This document shows, one piece after another, positions 52,329-61,952 of a stretch of 64,000 nt of DNA. Position 1 is the stretch's first letter; each line of letters opens with the position of its first letter. Origin of the DNA: Halogeometricum limi (GTDB lineage: Archaea; Halobacteriota; Halobacteria; Halobacteriales; Haloferacaceae); the NCBI RefSeq assembly GCF_900115785.1, contig NZ_FOYS01000006.1:62001-126000 (forward strand). The letters run 5' to 3'. The notes beneath the pieces were generated by a model. It saw only the letters and a list, made by a program, of their open reading frames with translations, had not been told where the DNA came from and ran no database searches. Both the position numbers and the translations under genes were made by a program.

Positions 52329-52907
52329 CTACCGGGTGCGTATCTCCTTGGCGGGGACACCGCCGACGATAGTGTAGGGTGCGACCGACTCGGTGACCAC
52401 GCTTCCGGCGGCGACGACAGCGCCCTCCCCGAGAGTCACTCCGTCGAGGATGGCACAGTTCGAACCGATCCAGACGTCGTCGTGGATGGTGATTCCCTCC
52501 GCAGATATCTCCTGTGAGGCCATGGGGACGTCACGGTCGGCGAACCCGTGGTTGGCCGCGACGATGGTCGTGTTCGGACCGATGAGGGCGTTCTCGCCGA
52601 TGGAGAGGTCCCCGTGACCCAAGAGGGCGGTCGAGACGTTGACGAGCGAGTTCGCTCCGATCTCTATCCGCCCCTCCGACGGCGCGACGACGACCGACTT
52701 GCTTATCGTACACCCTTCGTGTATCACTATCTCCCCGTTGATTCCGAACTTCGTGTCTCGCTCGATTTCCGCCGAACGGTGGATACTGATGTTGTGCCGG
52801 CGGTTCAACAGAGCGTTGCGAACTCTGCTCGCCAGCTTCGAGGTTGCGATAGTAGCGAACGTGAACGGCCCCTTCTCGAAGAAGAGGTGGATTGCTGAGC
52901 TAGTCAT
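52329..52907 (-). CDS. Hexapeptide-repeat acyltransferase (WbbJ-like)
   Basis: The 192-residue protein has left-handed beta-helix repeats ('GRIEIGANSLVNVSTALLGHGDLSIGENALIGPN', with 'IAxG'-like turns) and the catalytic His in 'AANHGF', followed by 'DDVWIGSNCAILDGVTLGEGAVVAAGSVVT' and a 'GVPAKEI' end. This is the O-acetyltransferase family that decorates polysaccharide sugars using acetyl-CoA. It is cytosolic and probably trimeric. Confidence 0.9.
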   Translation of the reverse strand: MTSSAIHLFFEKGPFTFATIATSKLASRVRNALLNRRHNISIHRSAEIERDTKFGINGEIVIHEGCTISKSVVVAPSEGRIEIGANSLVNVSTALLGHGDLSIGENALIGPNTTIVAANHGFADRDVPMASQEISAEGITIHDDVWIGSNCAILDGVTLGEGAVVAAGSVVTESVAPYTIVGGVPAKEIRTR

Positions 52908-53205
52908 TCACACGACACGTTACCCACTCGCTCCGGTCCGTAATACGTTCTTCCCTCGCGGTCGTTCGTCGACGCGAGCGAGTGGTCGAATCTACCCAAA
53001 ATTAATATATTGTCTTCGCAACATATAGGAAGATGACCGCTACTCGCCTCGCATCGGAGTCGGGTCGGCACCGACACAGAACGAAGTTCTCGGGGCGGCC
53101 CCGAGACACTGCGAGTCGCTTCAGTCCCCAAACCGGAACTCCGGAAGCCGCCGTAAAACGTATCGGTACCGTCAACGTGTCCACCCCACAGTTCGCACGG
53201 GCGTG

Positions 53206-54042
53206 ATGAACCGAGACGAACACCAGTACGCAGGCAGCACGAACAAACCAGAGGTTTCCGCCATCACAGAGCGTCCTCCCTTCGCCGACGACGAGTCGCG
53301 AATTCGGCAACTCACCGGCACCGTCCAGCGGAGTAGCCAGCGGCGTCGCCTCGCGTTCGTGCTGGCCGCGGTTGGTGTCCTCACACTCCTCGTGGCCGCC
53401 CTGTTGGAACCGTACCGCGAACTCCTCGTCGTACTCGGCGTCTTCGGAGTGTACGCGGCCGCGCTCGTCCTCTTTCTGCCGGAGCACGACAGCATCCGGT
53501 CGGACGTCGCGACGTACGTCTACGCGACGCAGAACAGAGACCGGATAGAGTTAGTTCGAGAGTTGGGACTGTCGGACGCCAGCGTGTACGTGCCGACGAG
53601 CAGCGGCTGTCGACTGTTCGTTCCGCGGAACGAGCAGTTCGAGCTACCCGACCCGGCGGAACTCGCCTCACGTCGTCTGCTTCGTGACCGTGACGGGATT
53701 CGCGGCGCCACGTTCCGACCGTGTGCAACGTGGCTCTACGACAGCGTTCAGCCGATAGACGGCGTCGATTCCCCGACGGAACTAGCGGAGGTGCTCAGAG
53801 ACACGCTCGTCGACGAGTTCCAACTGGTCGATAGCGTCGAGTCGGACGTCGATTCGGGCGGCGGCACCGTCGTCTTCGAGTTGACCAACTGCCGGTACGG
53901 TGGGGCGCAGTTCGACCACCCGGTGACGTCGTTCCTCGCTATCGGCATGGTCGCAGGGCTCGGCCGCCCGGTTACCGCCGAACAGCGAGCGACCGAGGAC
54001 GACGCGACGACGTTCGAGGTAGTACTCAGCTGGGAGCCATGA
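53206..54042 (+). CDS. Haloarchaeal membrane protein of unknown function, paired with DUF1616
   Basis: With the ATG at 53206 (MNRDEHQYAG) the product has 278 residues. Two adjacent hydrophobic segments (about 48-68 and 71-88) are followed by a soluble domain with a few Cys residues ('TSSGCRLF', 'RPCATW', 'LTNCRYGG'). I do not recognise a named family. It directly precedes a DUF1616 gene, so a functional pair is likely. A 39-codon frame links the two. Confidence 0.7.
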   Translation: MNRDEHQYAGSTNKPEVSAITERPPFADDESRIRQLTGTVQRSSQRRRLAFVLAAVGVLTLLVAALLEPYRELLVVLGVFGVYAAALVLFLPEHDSIRSDVATYVYATQNRDRIELVRELGLSDASVYVPTSSGCRLFVPRNEQFELPDPAELASRRLLRDRDGIRGATFRPCATWLYDSVQPIDGVDSPTELAEVLRDTLVDEFQLVDSVESDVDSGGGTVVFELTNCRYGGAQFDHPVTSFLAIGMVAGLGRPVTAEQRATEDDATTFEVVLSWEP

Positions 54043-54158
54043 CGGCGTCGTTCGACGGACTGGTCACCGGCCGCCGAATCGGGTCGAAACGGCGACTGCA
54101 CACGAGCGACGGACGCCGGCAGACGCCGAAGTCGACCGGGTCGCGGGAGGTGGGGTGA
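54039..54158 (+). CDS. Possible 39-residue coupling peptide
   Basis: The frame starts in an ATGA overlap with the previous stop and ends one base before the ATG of the DUF1616 gene. The product is rich in Arg, Ser and Gly and not acidic. It is either a tiny coupled protein or an open spacer that keeps ribosomes moving. Confidence 0.25.
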   Translation: MTASFDGLVTGRRIGSKRRLHTSDGRRQTPKSTGSREVG

Positions 54159-54159
54159 G

Positions 54160-55227
54160 ATGCCGAGACGGACCGTCTCGGCGGTCGACCTACTCGTCGT
54201 GGTCGGGTTCACCGCGTTCACGGCGATGCTGGTGTTCGCACCACCGGTTGACAGTCCGCCGTTGCGAGCGTTCTGTGGTGCCGTGTTCGTGCTGTTCGTC
54301 CCGGGGTACGCGCTCCTCGCAGTGCTGTTCCCCGAGCGGATATCCAGCGACCGAGTGCGACTCGCCGACGACATCCGGCTCTCGATACGGAGGGGGTTGA
54401 CCGACCTCGAACGAGCCGTCCTCTCGTTCGGGACGAGTCTCGCGCTCGCCGTCTTGGTCGGACTGCTCGTCGACGTCTCACCGTGGCGGTTGGGACTCGT
54501 CCCCGTCTTCGCTGGACTCGGGTCGCTGACGGTCCTGTTCGCGCTGGGTGCGGTGGTCCGTCGACGCCGGACCGCGGCATCCAGGCGCTTCGACCCCGAC
54601 CTGTTCCGCGGACTCCGTACCGGTGCGAGCGCGTGGCTCCGCCCCTCGTCCGGGACCGAGGTGGTGCTCAACGTCCTCCTCGTACTCGCGGTCCTCCTCG
54701 CGGGGTACAGCTTCGTCGCCCCCCAGGAGCCGACCGAGTTCACGGAGTTCTACCTCCTCTCGGAGCAGAACGGAACCCTGAGCGGCCAGGAGTTCGAGAC
54801 CGAACTCGTGAACGGAGAGCCTCAGACCTACGTCGTGGGCGTCGGTAACCACGAGGGCCAGCGGGAGACGTACACCGTCGTGGTCACGTTACAGTCGGAC
54901 GAGGCGAGCGGAACGACCCCCGTCGAACGGCGTGAACTCGACAGGTTCGAGGTGGCGGTCGGTGCCAATCAGACCGAACACACGAGACACACGGTCGAAC
55001 CGACGGTCACCGGCGAAGGCCTCCGACTGACGTACCTCCTGTACAGAGAGACGGTTCCGCCGAACCCCAGTCCGGCCAACGCGTACCGAGAACTGCACCT
55101 CTTGGTCAACGTCACGGAACCGACGACCGAAGACGACGCGTCGAACAGTTTTGATGGCGCGTGGCCCGACGTGGACGCGCGAAGCGGGGACAGCATCGTC
55201 GAGTCCGGTCTAGCGAGTCGCACGTGA
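54160..55227 (+). CDS. DUF1616 membrane protein
   Basis: The 355-residue protein has four hydrophobic segments in the first 190 residues, including 'FCGAVFVLFVPGYALLAVLFP', the usual DUF1616 hallmark, and a C-terminal extracytoplasmic beta-rich domain ('ELVNGEPQTYVVGVGNHEG', 'LVNVTEP') with N-glycosylation sequons. DUF1616 proteins are common in archaeal surface-glycan clusters, with no proven activity. It closes the plus-strand unit started at 53206. Confidence 0.88.
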   Translation: MPRRTVSAVDLLVVVGFTAFTAMLVFAPPVDSPPLRAFCGAVFVLFVPGYALLAVLFPERISSDRVRLADDIRLSIRRGLTDLERAVLSFGTSLALAVLVGLLVDVSPWRLGLVPVFAGLGSLTVLFALGAVVRRRRTAASRRFDPDLFRGLRTGASAWLRPSSGTEVVLNVLLVLAVLLAGYSFVAPQEPTEFTEFYLLSEQNGTLSGQEFETELVNGEPQTYVVGVGNHEGQRETYTVVVTLQSDEASGTTPVERRELDRFEVAVGANQTEHTRHTVEPTVTGEGLRLTYLLYRETVPPNPSPANAYRELHLLVNVTEPTTEDDASNSFDGAWPDVDARSGDSIVESGLASRT

Positions 55228-55285
55228 CGTCCAGACGTGATAAACAAGAGATACATTTACGTCGCCAGAAAGAATCAATAGATTG

Positions 55286-56533
55286 ATGCCTACAATCACA
55301 GTTATCGGTGCCGGCATGGCCGGGTGTTCGCTCGGCTACCTCCTGGACCAGAAGGGGTACGACGTAACGATAGTGGAAAAAGACCAGATCGGCGGGCTTC
55401 TCCGAGAGATAGAGTTCGACAGTGGCTACCACTGCGACTCCGCGCCGCACCTCCTGTTCTACGACGAGGAGGAAGAGGCCATCGTCGGTGAACTGTTCTC
55501 GGAGTTCACCGACCTCGCGGAGCACGAGTTCTACGCGGCGACGTACCCCCGAGGGGACCTCTCGGACCCGCACCACTACCCGGTGAGCAAGGCGAACATC
55601 GACAAGTGGGACGACGCCGACCAGATTCGAGACGAACTCGACGCGGCCCCCGGGAAGAAACCGGAGAAGTTCTTCGAGGACTACATGCTCAATCAGGTCG
55701 GACCGACGCTGTACGAGCGATACAACAAACATTACACGAAGAAACACTGGGGAATCGACCCGCAGCGAATCACCGGCGACTGGTTCGACTTCAAAATCAG
55801 TTTCCCGGAGAGCGAACAGGAGTTCTTCGGGGGCAGCGCAGACTACCCAGACGACAAGTACACCGACATCCTCGAAGAGATGGTGTCTGGCTGTGAAGTC
55901 GTGTTCGACGGTGCCGTCGGCCTCGAAACCGAGGGGTCGACGATTCGAGCGCTTCGAACGGAGAGCGGAGAGCGAATCGAGAGCGACCTGTTCGTGAGCA
56001 CTATCGACCCGAGCATCCTGGTCGACACCGAAGAGACGCTGAACTACCGGAGCATGATCATCCACGGGATGCACGTGAAGGCGTCCGAGCGGTTGTTCCC
56101 CGACCACGTCGACTGGGGGTACTTCCCGAACCACTACGAGTTCACCCGCATCACGGACTACGAGTTCACCCCGCAATCGATTCCCGACGACGAGTACATC
56201 CTCACCATCGAGTTCCCGTGCTTCCTCGACGACGACATCTGGTCGAAGCCGAAAGAGTGGTTCGACCAGTACATGATGGACTTCTTCGAAGAGCAGGGAA
56301 TCGAGGCGTCTCTCGTCGCGTCCGAGGCCCGACGCGCCCCGCGCGCGTACCCGCTTCCGGTGACAGAGGAGATAGAGAAGTTCGAGCGAATCAACGGCGA
56401 ACTCAGTTCGTACGAGAACATGTTCAACCTCGGTCGCGTGAGTACGTACGAGTACATCTGGATAAAAGACATCGTACAACAGGCGTACGAGACGGCAGAT
56501 GAGATAAGCGAGAAGGTGGACATTCTCGCATGA
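55286..56533 (+). CDS. UDP-galactopyranose mutase-like FAD protein
   Basis: Starting at 55286 (MPTITVIGAGMAGCSLGYLL) the product has 415 residues. The FAD-binding GxGxxG is at 8-13, a Glu for the ribose follows in 'VTIVEKD', and 'YNKHYTKKHWGIDPQRI' matches the conserved K-x-W-G segment of UDP-galactopyranose mutases. UGM converts UDP-galactopyranose to UDP-galactofuranose; relatives of this family act on other sugars or as amine oxidases, so substrate is not certain. A TATA-like ACATTTAC at 55252-55259 supports the start. It may supply galactofuranose to the GT2 enzyme at 46435. Confidence 0.82.
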   Translation: MPTITVIGAGMAGCSLGYLLDQKGYDVTIVEKDQIGGLLREIEFDSGYHCDSAPHLLFYDEEEEAIVGELFSEFTDLAEHEFYAATYPRGDLSDPHHYPVSKANIDKWDDADQIRDELDAAPGKKPEKFFEDYMLNQVGPTLYERYNKHYTKKHWGIDPQRITGDWFDFKISFPESEQEFFGGSADYPDDKYTDILEEMVSGCEVVFDGAVGLETEGSTIRALRTESGERIESDLFVSTIDPSILVDTEETLNYRSMIIHGMHVKASERLFPDHVDWGYFPNHYEFTRITDYEFTPQSIPDDEYILTIEFPCFLDDDIWSKPKEWFDQYMMDFFEEQGIEASLVASEARRAPRAYPLPVTEEIEKFERINGELSSYENMFNLGRVSTYEYIWIKDIVQQAYETADEISEKVDILA

Positions 56534-56787
56534 GTTCCCACACTTCACCATATTAAAACAGATTAGCAACAGAAACAGATTATAACCGAACAAGCATTTG
56601 AGGTAGAAACTTCGGAAGCGAACGGCATCGAGAGAGATATCCGGTAAAGTGCAACGTATTATATCTGCGTTCAGCGAATGTGGAGGGCGTCGAAGGCGTC
56701 CGGGAGGGAATCGAACGTCGAAACGCCGGTATCGGGGGACGCCGGTGCAATCAAACCCCTCCACTCACTATCAGGCACAGAGACCGT

Positions 56788-57258
56788 ATGGACAGACAAC
56801 GTGAGACGACCCGGGTGCCCGCGCACGCCCTCCAGCAGCAAGTCGCGGAGGCGGCGGGCGTCTCCGCGTCGCTCGTCGATATCGAAGCCGTCGAAGTCGA
56901 CGGCAGCACGCTGGAAGTGACCTACTCGCTCCCCGACGGGGACGTACCGATGGTCGAAGTCGTCGTCGACCACCCCGACGGACGGACCGATTCGACGCTC
57001 GTGGAACTGCAGGAACCGGCGGGGTTGAAAGTGTACGGCGAGACGATTCGCGTCGAGTACGCCGGCCGCGACAGCGAGACGAACGACATCCTCGTCACTG
57101 TCGACCAACGACGCGACGACGACTGGGTGACGCTCCTCGGGTGCGGACAGATGTGGGCCGTCGAGACCGAACGCGACGGCGAACCGGTTCGCGTGACGTG
57201 CCACGCGAAGACGCCGAAGCGACCGGGCGACGACGAGGACGACGCGAACGACGAGTGA
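56788..57258 (+). CDS. Haloarchaeal protein of unknown function
   Basis: With the ATG at 56788 (MDRQRETTRVPAHAL) the product has 156 residues: an N-terminal helix pair, a beta-rich core ('EVTYSLPDGDVPMVEVVVDHPDG'), two late cysteines and a very acidic tail. It has no signal peptide. I do not recognise the family. It is followed 54 bases later by a ribbon-helix-helix-like small gene on the same strand. Confidence 0.6.
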   Translation: MDRQRETTRVPAHALQQQVAEAAGVSASLVDIEAVEVDGSTLEVTYSLPDGDVPMVEVVVDHPDGRTDSTLVELQEPAGLKVYGETIRVEYAGRDSETNDILVTVDQRRDDDWVTLLGCGQMWAVETERDGEPVRVTCHAKTPKRPGDDEDDANDE

Positions 57259-57312
57259 GAGACGCACCGTCGCAACCGGTCACTCAAGTAGGAGGAGTCC
57301 GAACCCTGACCA

Positions 57313-57552
57313 ATGCCAATCGTCGAAGTGACACTGCCGGACGAGTTGCTGAGCGAGTTCGAACAGCTCGTCGACCAAGAGTTCGTGAGCGAGGAGCAGG
57401 CCGTCGAGGAACTCATCAGCATGGGTATCGACGCCTACAACGTGAACGTCGTCGACGAGTCGACGCCCGGTGACGACTTCTTAGACGGCGCGGAGAACAA
57501 CCTGTTCGACACCGCGAGCGACCCCGGCGGTATCGACGACGACCGCCTCTGA
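57313..57552 (+). CDS. Small CopG-like protein (DUF7120-like)
   Basis: The 79-residue product starts MPIVEVTLPDELLSEFEQLV, the pattern of a ribbon-helix-helix DNA-binding protein (beta-strand, then two helices), and has an acidic C-terminal tail of about 25 residues. It resembles the haloarchaeal family DUF7120 (from memory). It may be a small regulator; no toxin partner is adjacent. Confidence 0.75.
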   Translation: MPIVEVTLPDELLSEFEQLVDQEFVSEEQAVEELISMGIDAYNVNVVDESTPGDDFLDGAENNLFDTASDPGGIDDDRL

Positions 57553-57607
57553 GGCTCGACTTCTCTCGTTTTTCGACGTCCGTGAGCGGCGTCTCCGCGA
57601 GACCGGG

Positions 57608-58693
57608 TCACGTGAGGATCAACGGCACGGGCGTGAACGAGAGCGCACCCAAGAGGAGTGTGAGGCCGCCGACGACGAGTCGCGGCGAGTCCAGCGCCGA
57701 GTCGTCGATGGGGTCCGCGCTCCCGGCGCGCGCGAACAGGAGCGACAGGAAGCCCCAGACGACCCAGAGGCTCACCGAGTCGCCGTCGGCGAAGTAGTAC
57801 GTGTACGCGCCGAGGCCGAACAGCACCGGGGGAACGAGTCGCTGGATGGTCGCATGCGCGCTCCCGAACATGGCGCGGACGATGTGCCCGCCGTCGAGTT
57901 GGCCGACCGGGAGGAGGTTCAGGAACGTCACGAACGCGCCGACCCACCCGCCGACGACGACGGGATTGGCCATGAGAGACGGGTCCGCGTACGTCAGCGG
58001 TTCGCCGAGTGCGGCCGCTATCAACTGAATCAGCGGGGGGTAGCCGAGCGCCACCGGGAGTGCGCCGACTTCGACGGGCGGGAGGGTGACGCCGATAGCC
58101 GTCACGACCACCGTCGCGGCGAGTCCGGCGAGCGGGCCGGCGACGCCGATGTCGAACAGCGACTCTCTGTCCGGGAGCGTGTCGTTCATGCGAATGACCG
58201 CACCCATCGTTCCCAGCAGGGTGGGGATGGGAATGAAGTACGGGAGCGACGCCTGGACGTCGTGGTAGCGACTGGCGACGTAGTGGCCCGTCTCGTGGAC
58301 GCCGAGGACGCCCACGACGGCGGCGGCGAACGGCCACGCCTCGACGATACGCGCGGGGTTCGCGACGACGTCGATGCCGTACCACTGCGTCCCTGCGAAC
58401 AGCGTCGTCGCGACGGTGGCGAGAAACAGCACCACGTTCGTCGTCGGGAAGCCGTCGACGCCGACCGACCGTTCGGTGGCGACGAGGACGAACTCGCCGA
58501 GGTTCTTCTCGACTGAGACGGCGTACCCTCGGTCACGAAAGACGGGAGCGACGGCTCTCAGGACCGACTGGTGGTCCGACCGCGGTTCGCCGTAGTAGCG
58601 GACCTCGTCGGCGGTCGACTCCACTTCGTACACGTCGAACACCCCCGCGAACCGCGCGGGGTGTGGCGCGTCACCGAGAGCCGTCTCGCTCAT
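57608..58693 (-). CDS. Site-2-type intramembrane metalloprotease (M50)
   Basis: Starting at 58693 (MSETALGDAPHPARF) the protein has 361 residues. The zinc motif HETGH is at 133-137, and the third ligand region 'NLLPVGQLDGGH' is at about 259-270 (D267), both in membrane segments. The N-terminal 80 residues form a soluble domain common in haloarchaeal M50 proteins. It cuts substrate proteins inside the membrane, usually anti-sigma-like or membrane-bound regulators. The much longer open frame upstream is antisense to the LarA-like gene. Confidence 0.92.
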   Translation of the reverse strand: MSETALGDAPHPARFAGVFDVYEVESTADEVRYYGEPRSDHQSVLRAVAPVFRDRGYAVSVEKNLGEFVLVATERSVGVDGFPTTNVVLFLATVATTLFAGTQWYGIDVVANPARIVEAWPFAAAVVGVLGVHETGHYVASRYHDVQASLPYFIPIPTLLGTMGAVIRMNDTLPDRESLFDIGVAGPLAGLAATVVVTAIGVTLPPVEVGALPVALGYPPLIQLIAAALGEPLTYADPSLMANPVVVGGWVGAFVTFLNLLPVGQLDGGHIVRAMFGSAHATIQRLVPPVLFGLGAYTYYFADGDSVSLWVVWGFLSLLFARAGSADPIDDSALDSPRLVVGGLTLLLGALSFTPVPLILT

Positions 58694-58864
58694 CGTCGTC
58701 GCTAGGGACTCCGGGTACATATGTCCACAGACTCCCGGACAGCGCACCCTCGAACGCGAGCGATTTACGACTCCGAGTCGGGTTCTCGACGCGGACCGTC
58801 TCGGGTACCCGCCGGTGTGCCACTCCGTAACGTTCTTTGCGTCACCCGGTGCAGTCGAGATATC

Positions 58865-59116
58865 GTGGAGGTCACCATCCGATGCTACGGCGACGTGGCC
58901 GACGCGGTCGGAGCGGCGTCGCTCTCGCGCGTCCTCGAACCGCAGTCGACGGTCGGTGACGTGGTTCGCGGACTCGCCGCGGAGTTCGACGCGTTCGACC
59001 CCGAGTCGCCGTCGACCGAGTTGGTCTACCGCGTGAACGGCGGCGACGCCGAACGGACGACGCGACTCGCAGACGGCGACGCCGTCGTGCTCTCCGAACG
59101 CTCGGTCGAGGAGTGA
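58865..59116 (+). CDS. MoaD/ThiS-like ubiquitin-fold protein without C-terminal Gly-Gly
   Basis: From the GTG at 58865 the product has 83 residues and the beta-grasp pattern of MoaD/ThiS and archaeal SAMP proteins ('VEVTIRCYGDVADAVGAA', 'STVGDVVRGLAAEF', 'VNGGDAERTTRLADGDAVVL'). The end reads 'SERSVEE' and not Gly-Gly, so it should not be activated by an E1-like enzyme. An upstream in-frame ATG (58721) would add 48 basic residues and is less likely. Confidence 0.72.
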   Translation: MEVTIRCYGDVADAVGAASLSRVLEPQSTVGDVVRGLAAEFDAFDPESPSTELVYRVNGGDAERTTRLADGDAVVLSERSVEE

Positions 59117-59158
59117 CCGACCCATCGTTTTTTCTCGACCGGCGGTGAGGACGGCCCC

Positions 59159-60463
59159 ATGGAGTTTCCCGACGCCGAGGCGGTGAGTGAGATACTCGGC
59201 GACGTCGCGTTCCCCGCGTTCGCGACGGTCCGACAGACGCCGGAGACCGAGCGGATAGCGGACGTTCCGGCGGCGGCGCGCGAAGCCGTCGATTCGCTTC
59301 CGCTCGACTCGCTCGCGATGGGCGCGTCCGTCGCCGTCGGCCTCGGTAGTCGGGGAATCACGAGCGTCGTTCCCGTCGCATCGGCCGTCGTCACCGACCT
59401 GCGAGCGCGCGGCTTCGAACCGTTCGTCGTCCCGGCGATGGGGAGTCACGGCGGCGCGACGGCGGAAGGACAGGCGCGAACGCTCGACTCGCTGGGCCTC
59501 ACAGAGACGACTCTCGGGTGTCCGATAGACGCGCGGATGGAGACGATTACGGTCGGCGAATCCGGCCGCGGCGTCCACCTCGCGCGGTCCGTCGCGGCGG
59601 CGGACGCCTTCCTCGTCGTCAACCGCGTGAAACCCCACACGAACTTCACCGGCGACGTCGAGAGCGGCCTCTGCAAGATGACCGCCATCGGGCTCGGGAA
59701 ACGACCGGGGGCCGCCGCCGTCCACGAACGGGCGGCGGACGACGGCTACGTCCCGGCCATCGTCGAGACGATGGAGACGATACGCGCCGAGTCGCCGGCG
59801 ACGTTCCTCGGCGGCGTCGCCGTCGTGGAGAACTTCACGGAGGAGACGGCGCAGGTGGCGGGCGTGCCCGCCGACGCGCTTCCCGACGCGGAGACGAGGT
59901 TGCTCGATGCGGCCCGCGAGGCGATGGCGACGCTCCCGTTCTCGGACCTCGATGTGCTGGTCGTCGAGGAGATAGGCAAGGACGTATCCGGGACGGGGAT
60001 GGACACGAACGTCGTCGGCCGGTACGGCGTCCTCGGGAGCGACGACCCCGACGCGCCCCGGGTGGACCGAATCGTCGCGCTCGGGTTGACGGAGGCCACC
60101 CACGGGAACGGACACGGCATCGGTCTCGCGGACCTGACGACCACCGACGTCGTCGACTCCCTCGACCTCTCGCAGATGTACGCGAACGGTCTCACCAGCG
60201 GGTCGCTGTCGCGCGACGCGATTCCGGTCGCGCTTCCCACGGCGGAGTTGGCGCTGGCCGCCGCCTGTACCACCGCGGGGCGCTACGACCCCGAGACGGC
60301 CCGTATCGCGTGGATTCGAGACACCTCTCATCTCGGCGGGCTCCGCGTCTCAGAAGCGCTCGCCGAGGAAGCGCGCGAGAGAGACGGCCTCGCCGTCGAC
60401 GGCTCGTGGAGACTCGCCTTCGAGGAGGGAGCGGCGACGTTCGAACGGCGAGAGACGCCGTGA
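59159..60463 (+). CDS. LarA-like (lactate racemase domain, DUF2088) protein
   Basis: The 434-residue cytosolic protein has 'VAVGLGSRGITSV', 'PAMGSHGGATAEGQ' and 'VVNRVKPHTNFTGDVESGLCKMTAIGLGKRPGA', which I associate with the DUF2088/LarA-like family. True LarA needs a nickel pincer cofactor, and it is not clear that this branch does. No larBCE-type genes are nearby, so the reaction is unknown. A T-run between it and the MoaD-like gene suggests separate transcription. Confidence 0.7.
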   Translation: MEFPDAEAVSEILGDVAFPAFATVRQTPETERIADVPAAAREAVDSLPLDSLAMGASVAVGLGSRGITSVVPVASAVVTDLRARGFEPFVVPAMGSHGGATAEGQARTLDSLGLTETTLGCPIDARMETITVGESGRGVHLARSVAAADAFLVVNRVKPHTNFTGDVESGLCKMTAIGLGKRPGAAAVHERAADDGYVPAIVETMETIRAESPATFLGGVAVVENFTEETAQVAGVPADALPDAETRLLDAAREAMATLPFSDLDVLVVEEIGKDVSGTGMDTNVVGRYGVLGSDDPDAPRVDRIVALGLTEATHGNGHGIGLADLTTTDVVDSLDLSQMYANGLTSGSLSRDAIPVALPTAELALAAACTTAGRYDPETARIAWIRDTSHLGGLRVSEALAEEARERDGLAVDGSWRLAFEEGAATFERRETP

Positions 60464-60479
60464 GCGAATCGAAGCGCGC

Positions 60480-61952
60480 TCAGTCGTCGGCGGGTGCCGT
60501 TCGGGTGAGAGAACCGTCGCGCCACGTGCCGCGCTGGTACCAGGCGTACGCGATGGCCGCGCCGGCGACGTTCGAGACGGTGAACGCCATCCAGATACCG
60601 GTCGACCCGTAGTCGAACGACTGCGAGGCGAAGTAGGCGAACGGGAGGCGGATGACGCCGAGCATCAGGACGGAGATAGCGGCGGCCGTGAGCGTCTCGC
60701 CCGCGCCGCGGAAACTGCCCGTGTACGACCGCATGATGCCGATGAAGCCGAACGTCGGCGCGACCCAGTGCAGGAAGTCGACGCCGACGCGAACCACGTC
60801 GGGGTCGTCGGTGAACACCGAGATGATGGGCTCGGCGAAGACGAAGGCGAACACGCCCGCCAGAGAGAGGATGCCGAACATCGCGATGGCCGCGAACTTC
60901 GCGGCCTCCTCCGCGCGGTGTTCCTTCCCGGCGCCGATGTTCTGACCGGTCATCGTCTCCACCCCGCGCGCGACGGCGATTGCGGGGAGGAAGATGACCG
61001 AGAACACGCGGACGCCGATACCGTAGGCGGCGACGACGGTGGTGGGGAACATCCCGACGACGATGAGAAGCAGGTTCACGGAGAGCGCTCGACCCGTCCC
61101 CTCGATGGAAGCGGGGATACCGATAGAGAGGAGTTTCCGAAGGAACTCGAAGTCGGGCCACATCTGCGAGAGGTGAATCTGGACGCCGCGACTGCTACCG
61201 AACATGACGGCGAGGCCGACGACGAGTGCGAGAGACCGAGAGAACACCGTCGCGATGGCCGCCCCCTCGATTCCCGACCCGGTGTAGCCCGTCGCCGCGA
61301 ACAACTGCGATTCGAGCGCGGTGAGTCCCGTCAGCGAGAACAGCGGGTTGCCGTCGAACCCGAAGATGAGGATGGGGTCGAGGGCGATGTTCAGCACGAC
61401 GGAGCCGAACATGACGAGCATCGGCGTGATGGTGTCGCCGTACCCGCGCATGAGGGCGACGAAGACGAAGAAGCCGAACATGAACGGGAGGCCGAGCGAG
61501 ATGACCTGCATGTACCGCGTCGCGAGGGGGAGCACGTCCGGTGACGCGCCCAGAATATCGAGAAACGTCCCGACGGCGGCGTAGCCGAACAGGCCCAAGA
61601 GAACGGACCCCAGAAGCGAGAACGTCACCGTCTGCGACGCCGCGTACTCCGCGCGCTTCTCCTCGCCCGCGCCCGTGTGTTGGGCGACGAGGACGCTCCC
61701 CGCGACTGACAGTCCCATCCCGAGCGCGATGAGGAGAAACACCATCGGGAACGCGAAGCTGATAGCGGCCAGCGCGTTCGTGCTGAACTGGCCGAGCCAG
61801 AACGTGTCCGCGAGGTTGTACGCCGTCTGCAGGAGGTTGGTGACGACGATGGGAAGCGAGAGGTAGAACAGCGGTCTGGCGATGTCGCCGGAGGTGAGGT
61901 CGAACTCGTCGCGGGTCTTGAACACGCTGTTCAACCGGTCGCGGAGGCTCAT
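60480..61952 (-). CDS. MATE-family efflux transporter
   Basis: The 490-residue protein has twelve hydrophobic segments in two related halves ('LSLPIVVTNLLQTAYNLADTFWLGQFS' begins the first; 'LLSIGIPASIEGTGRALSVNLLLIVVGMFP' the second), as in MATE drug/sodium antiporters. Its start codon overlaps the stop of the TetR gene by four bases (ATGA), so the regulator and pump form one operon, the usual arrangement for a locally repressed efflux pump. Confidence 0.93.
   Translation of the reverse strand: MSLRDRLNSVFKTRDEFDLTSGDIARPLFYLSLPIVVTNLLQTAYNLADTFWLGQFSTNALAAISFAFPMVFLLIALGMGLSVAGSVLVAQHTGAGEEKRAEYAASQTVTFSLLGSVLLGLFGYAAVGTFLDILGASPDVLPLATRYMQVISLGLPFMFGFFVFVALMRGYGDTITPMLVMFGSVVLNIALDPILIFGFDGNPLFSLTGLTALESQLFAATGYTGSGIEGAAIATVFSRSLALVVGLAVMFGSSRGVQIHLSQMWPDFEFLRKLLSIGIPASIEGTGRALSVNLLLIVVGMFPTTVVAAYGIGVRVFSVIFLPAIAVARGVETMTGQNIGAGKEHRAEEAAKFAAIAMFGILSLAGVFAFVFAEPIISVFTDDPDVVRVGVDFLHWVAPTFGFIGIMRSYTGSFRGAGETLTAAAISVLMLGVIRLPFAYFASQSFDYGSTGIWMAFTVSNVAGAAIAYAWYQRGTWRDGSLTRTAPADD

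Noticed and set aside
57608-60331. 907-codon minus-strand frame extending the M50 protease gene
   Set aside because: The part beyond 58693 is antisense to the MoaD-like and LarA-like genes and is arginine-rich. The protease starts naturally at 58693.
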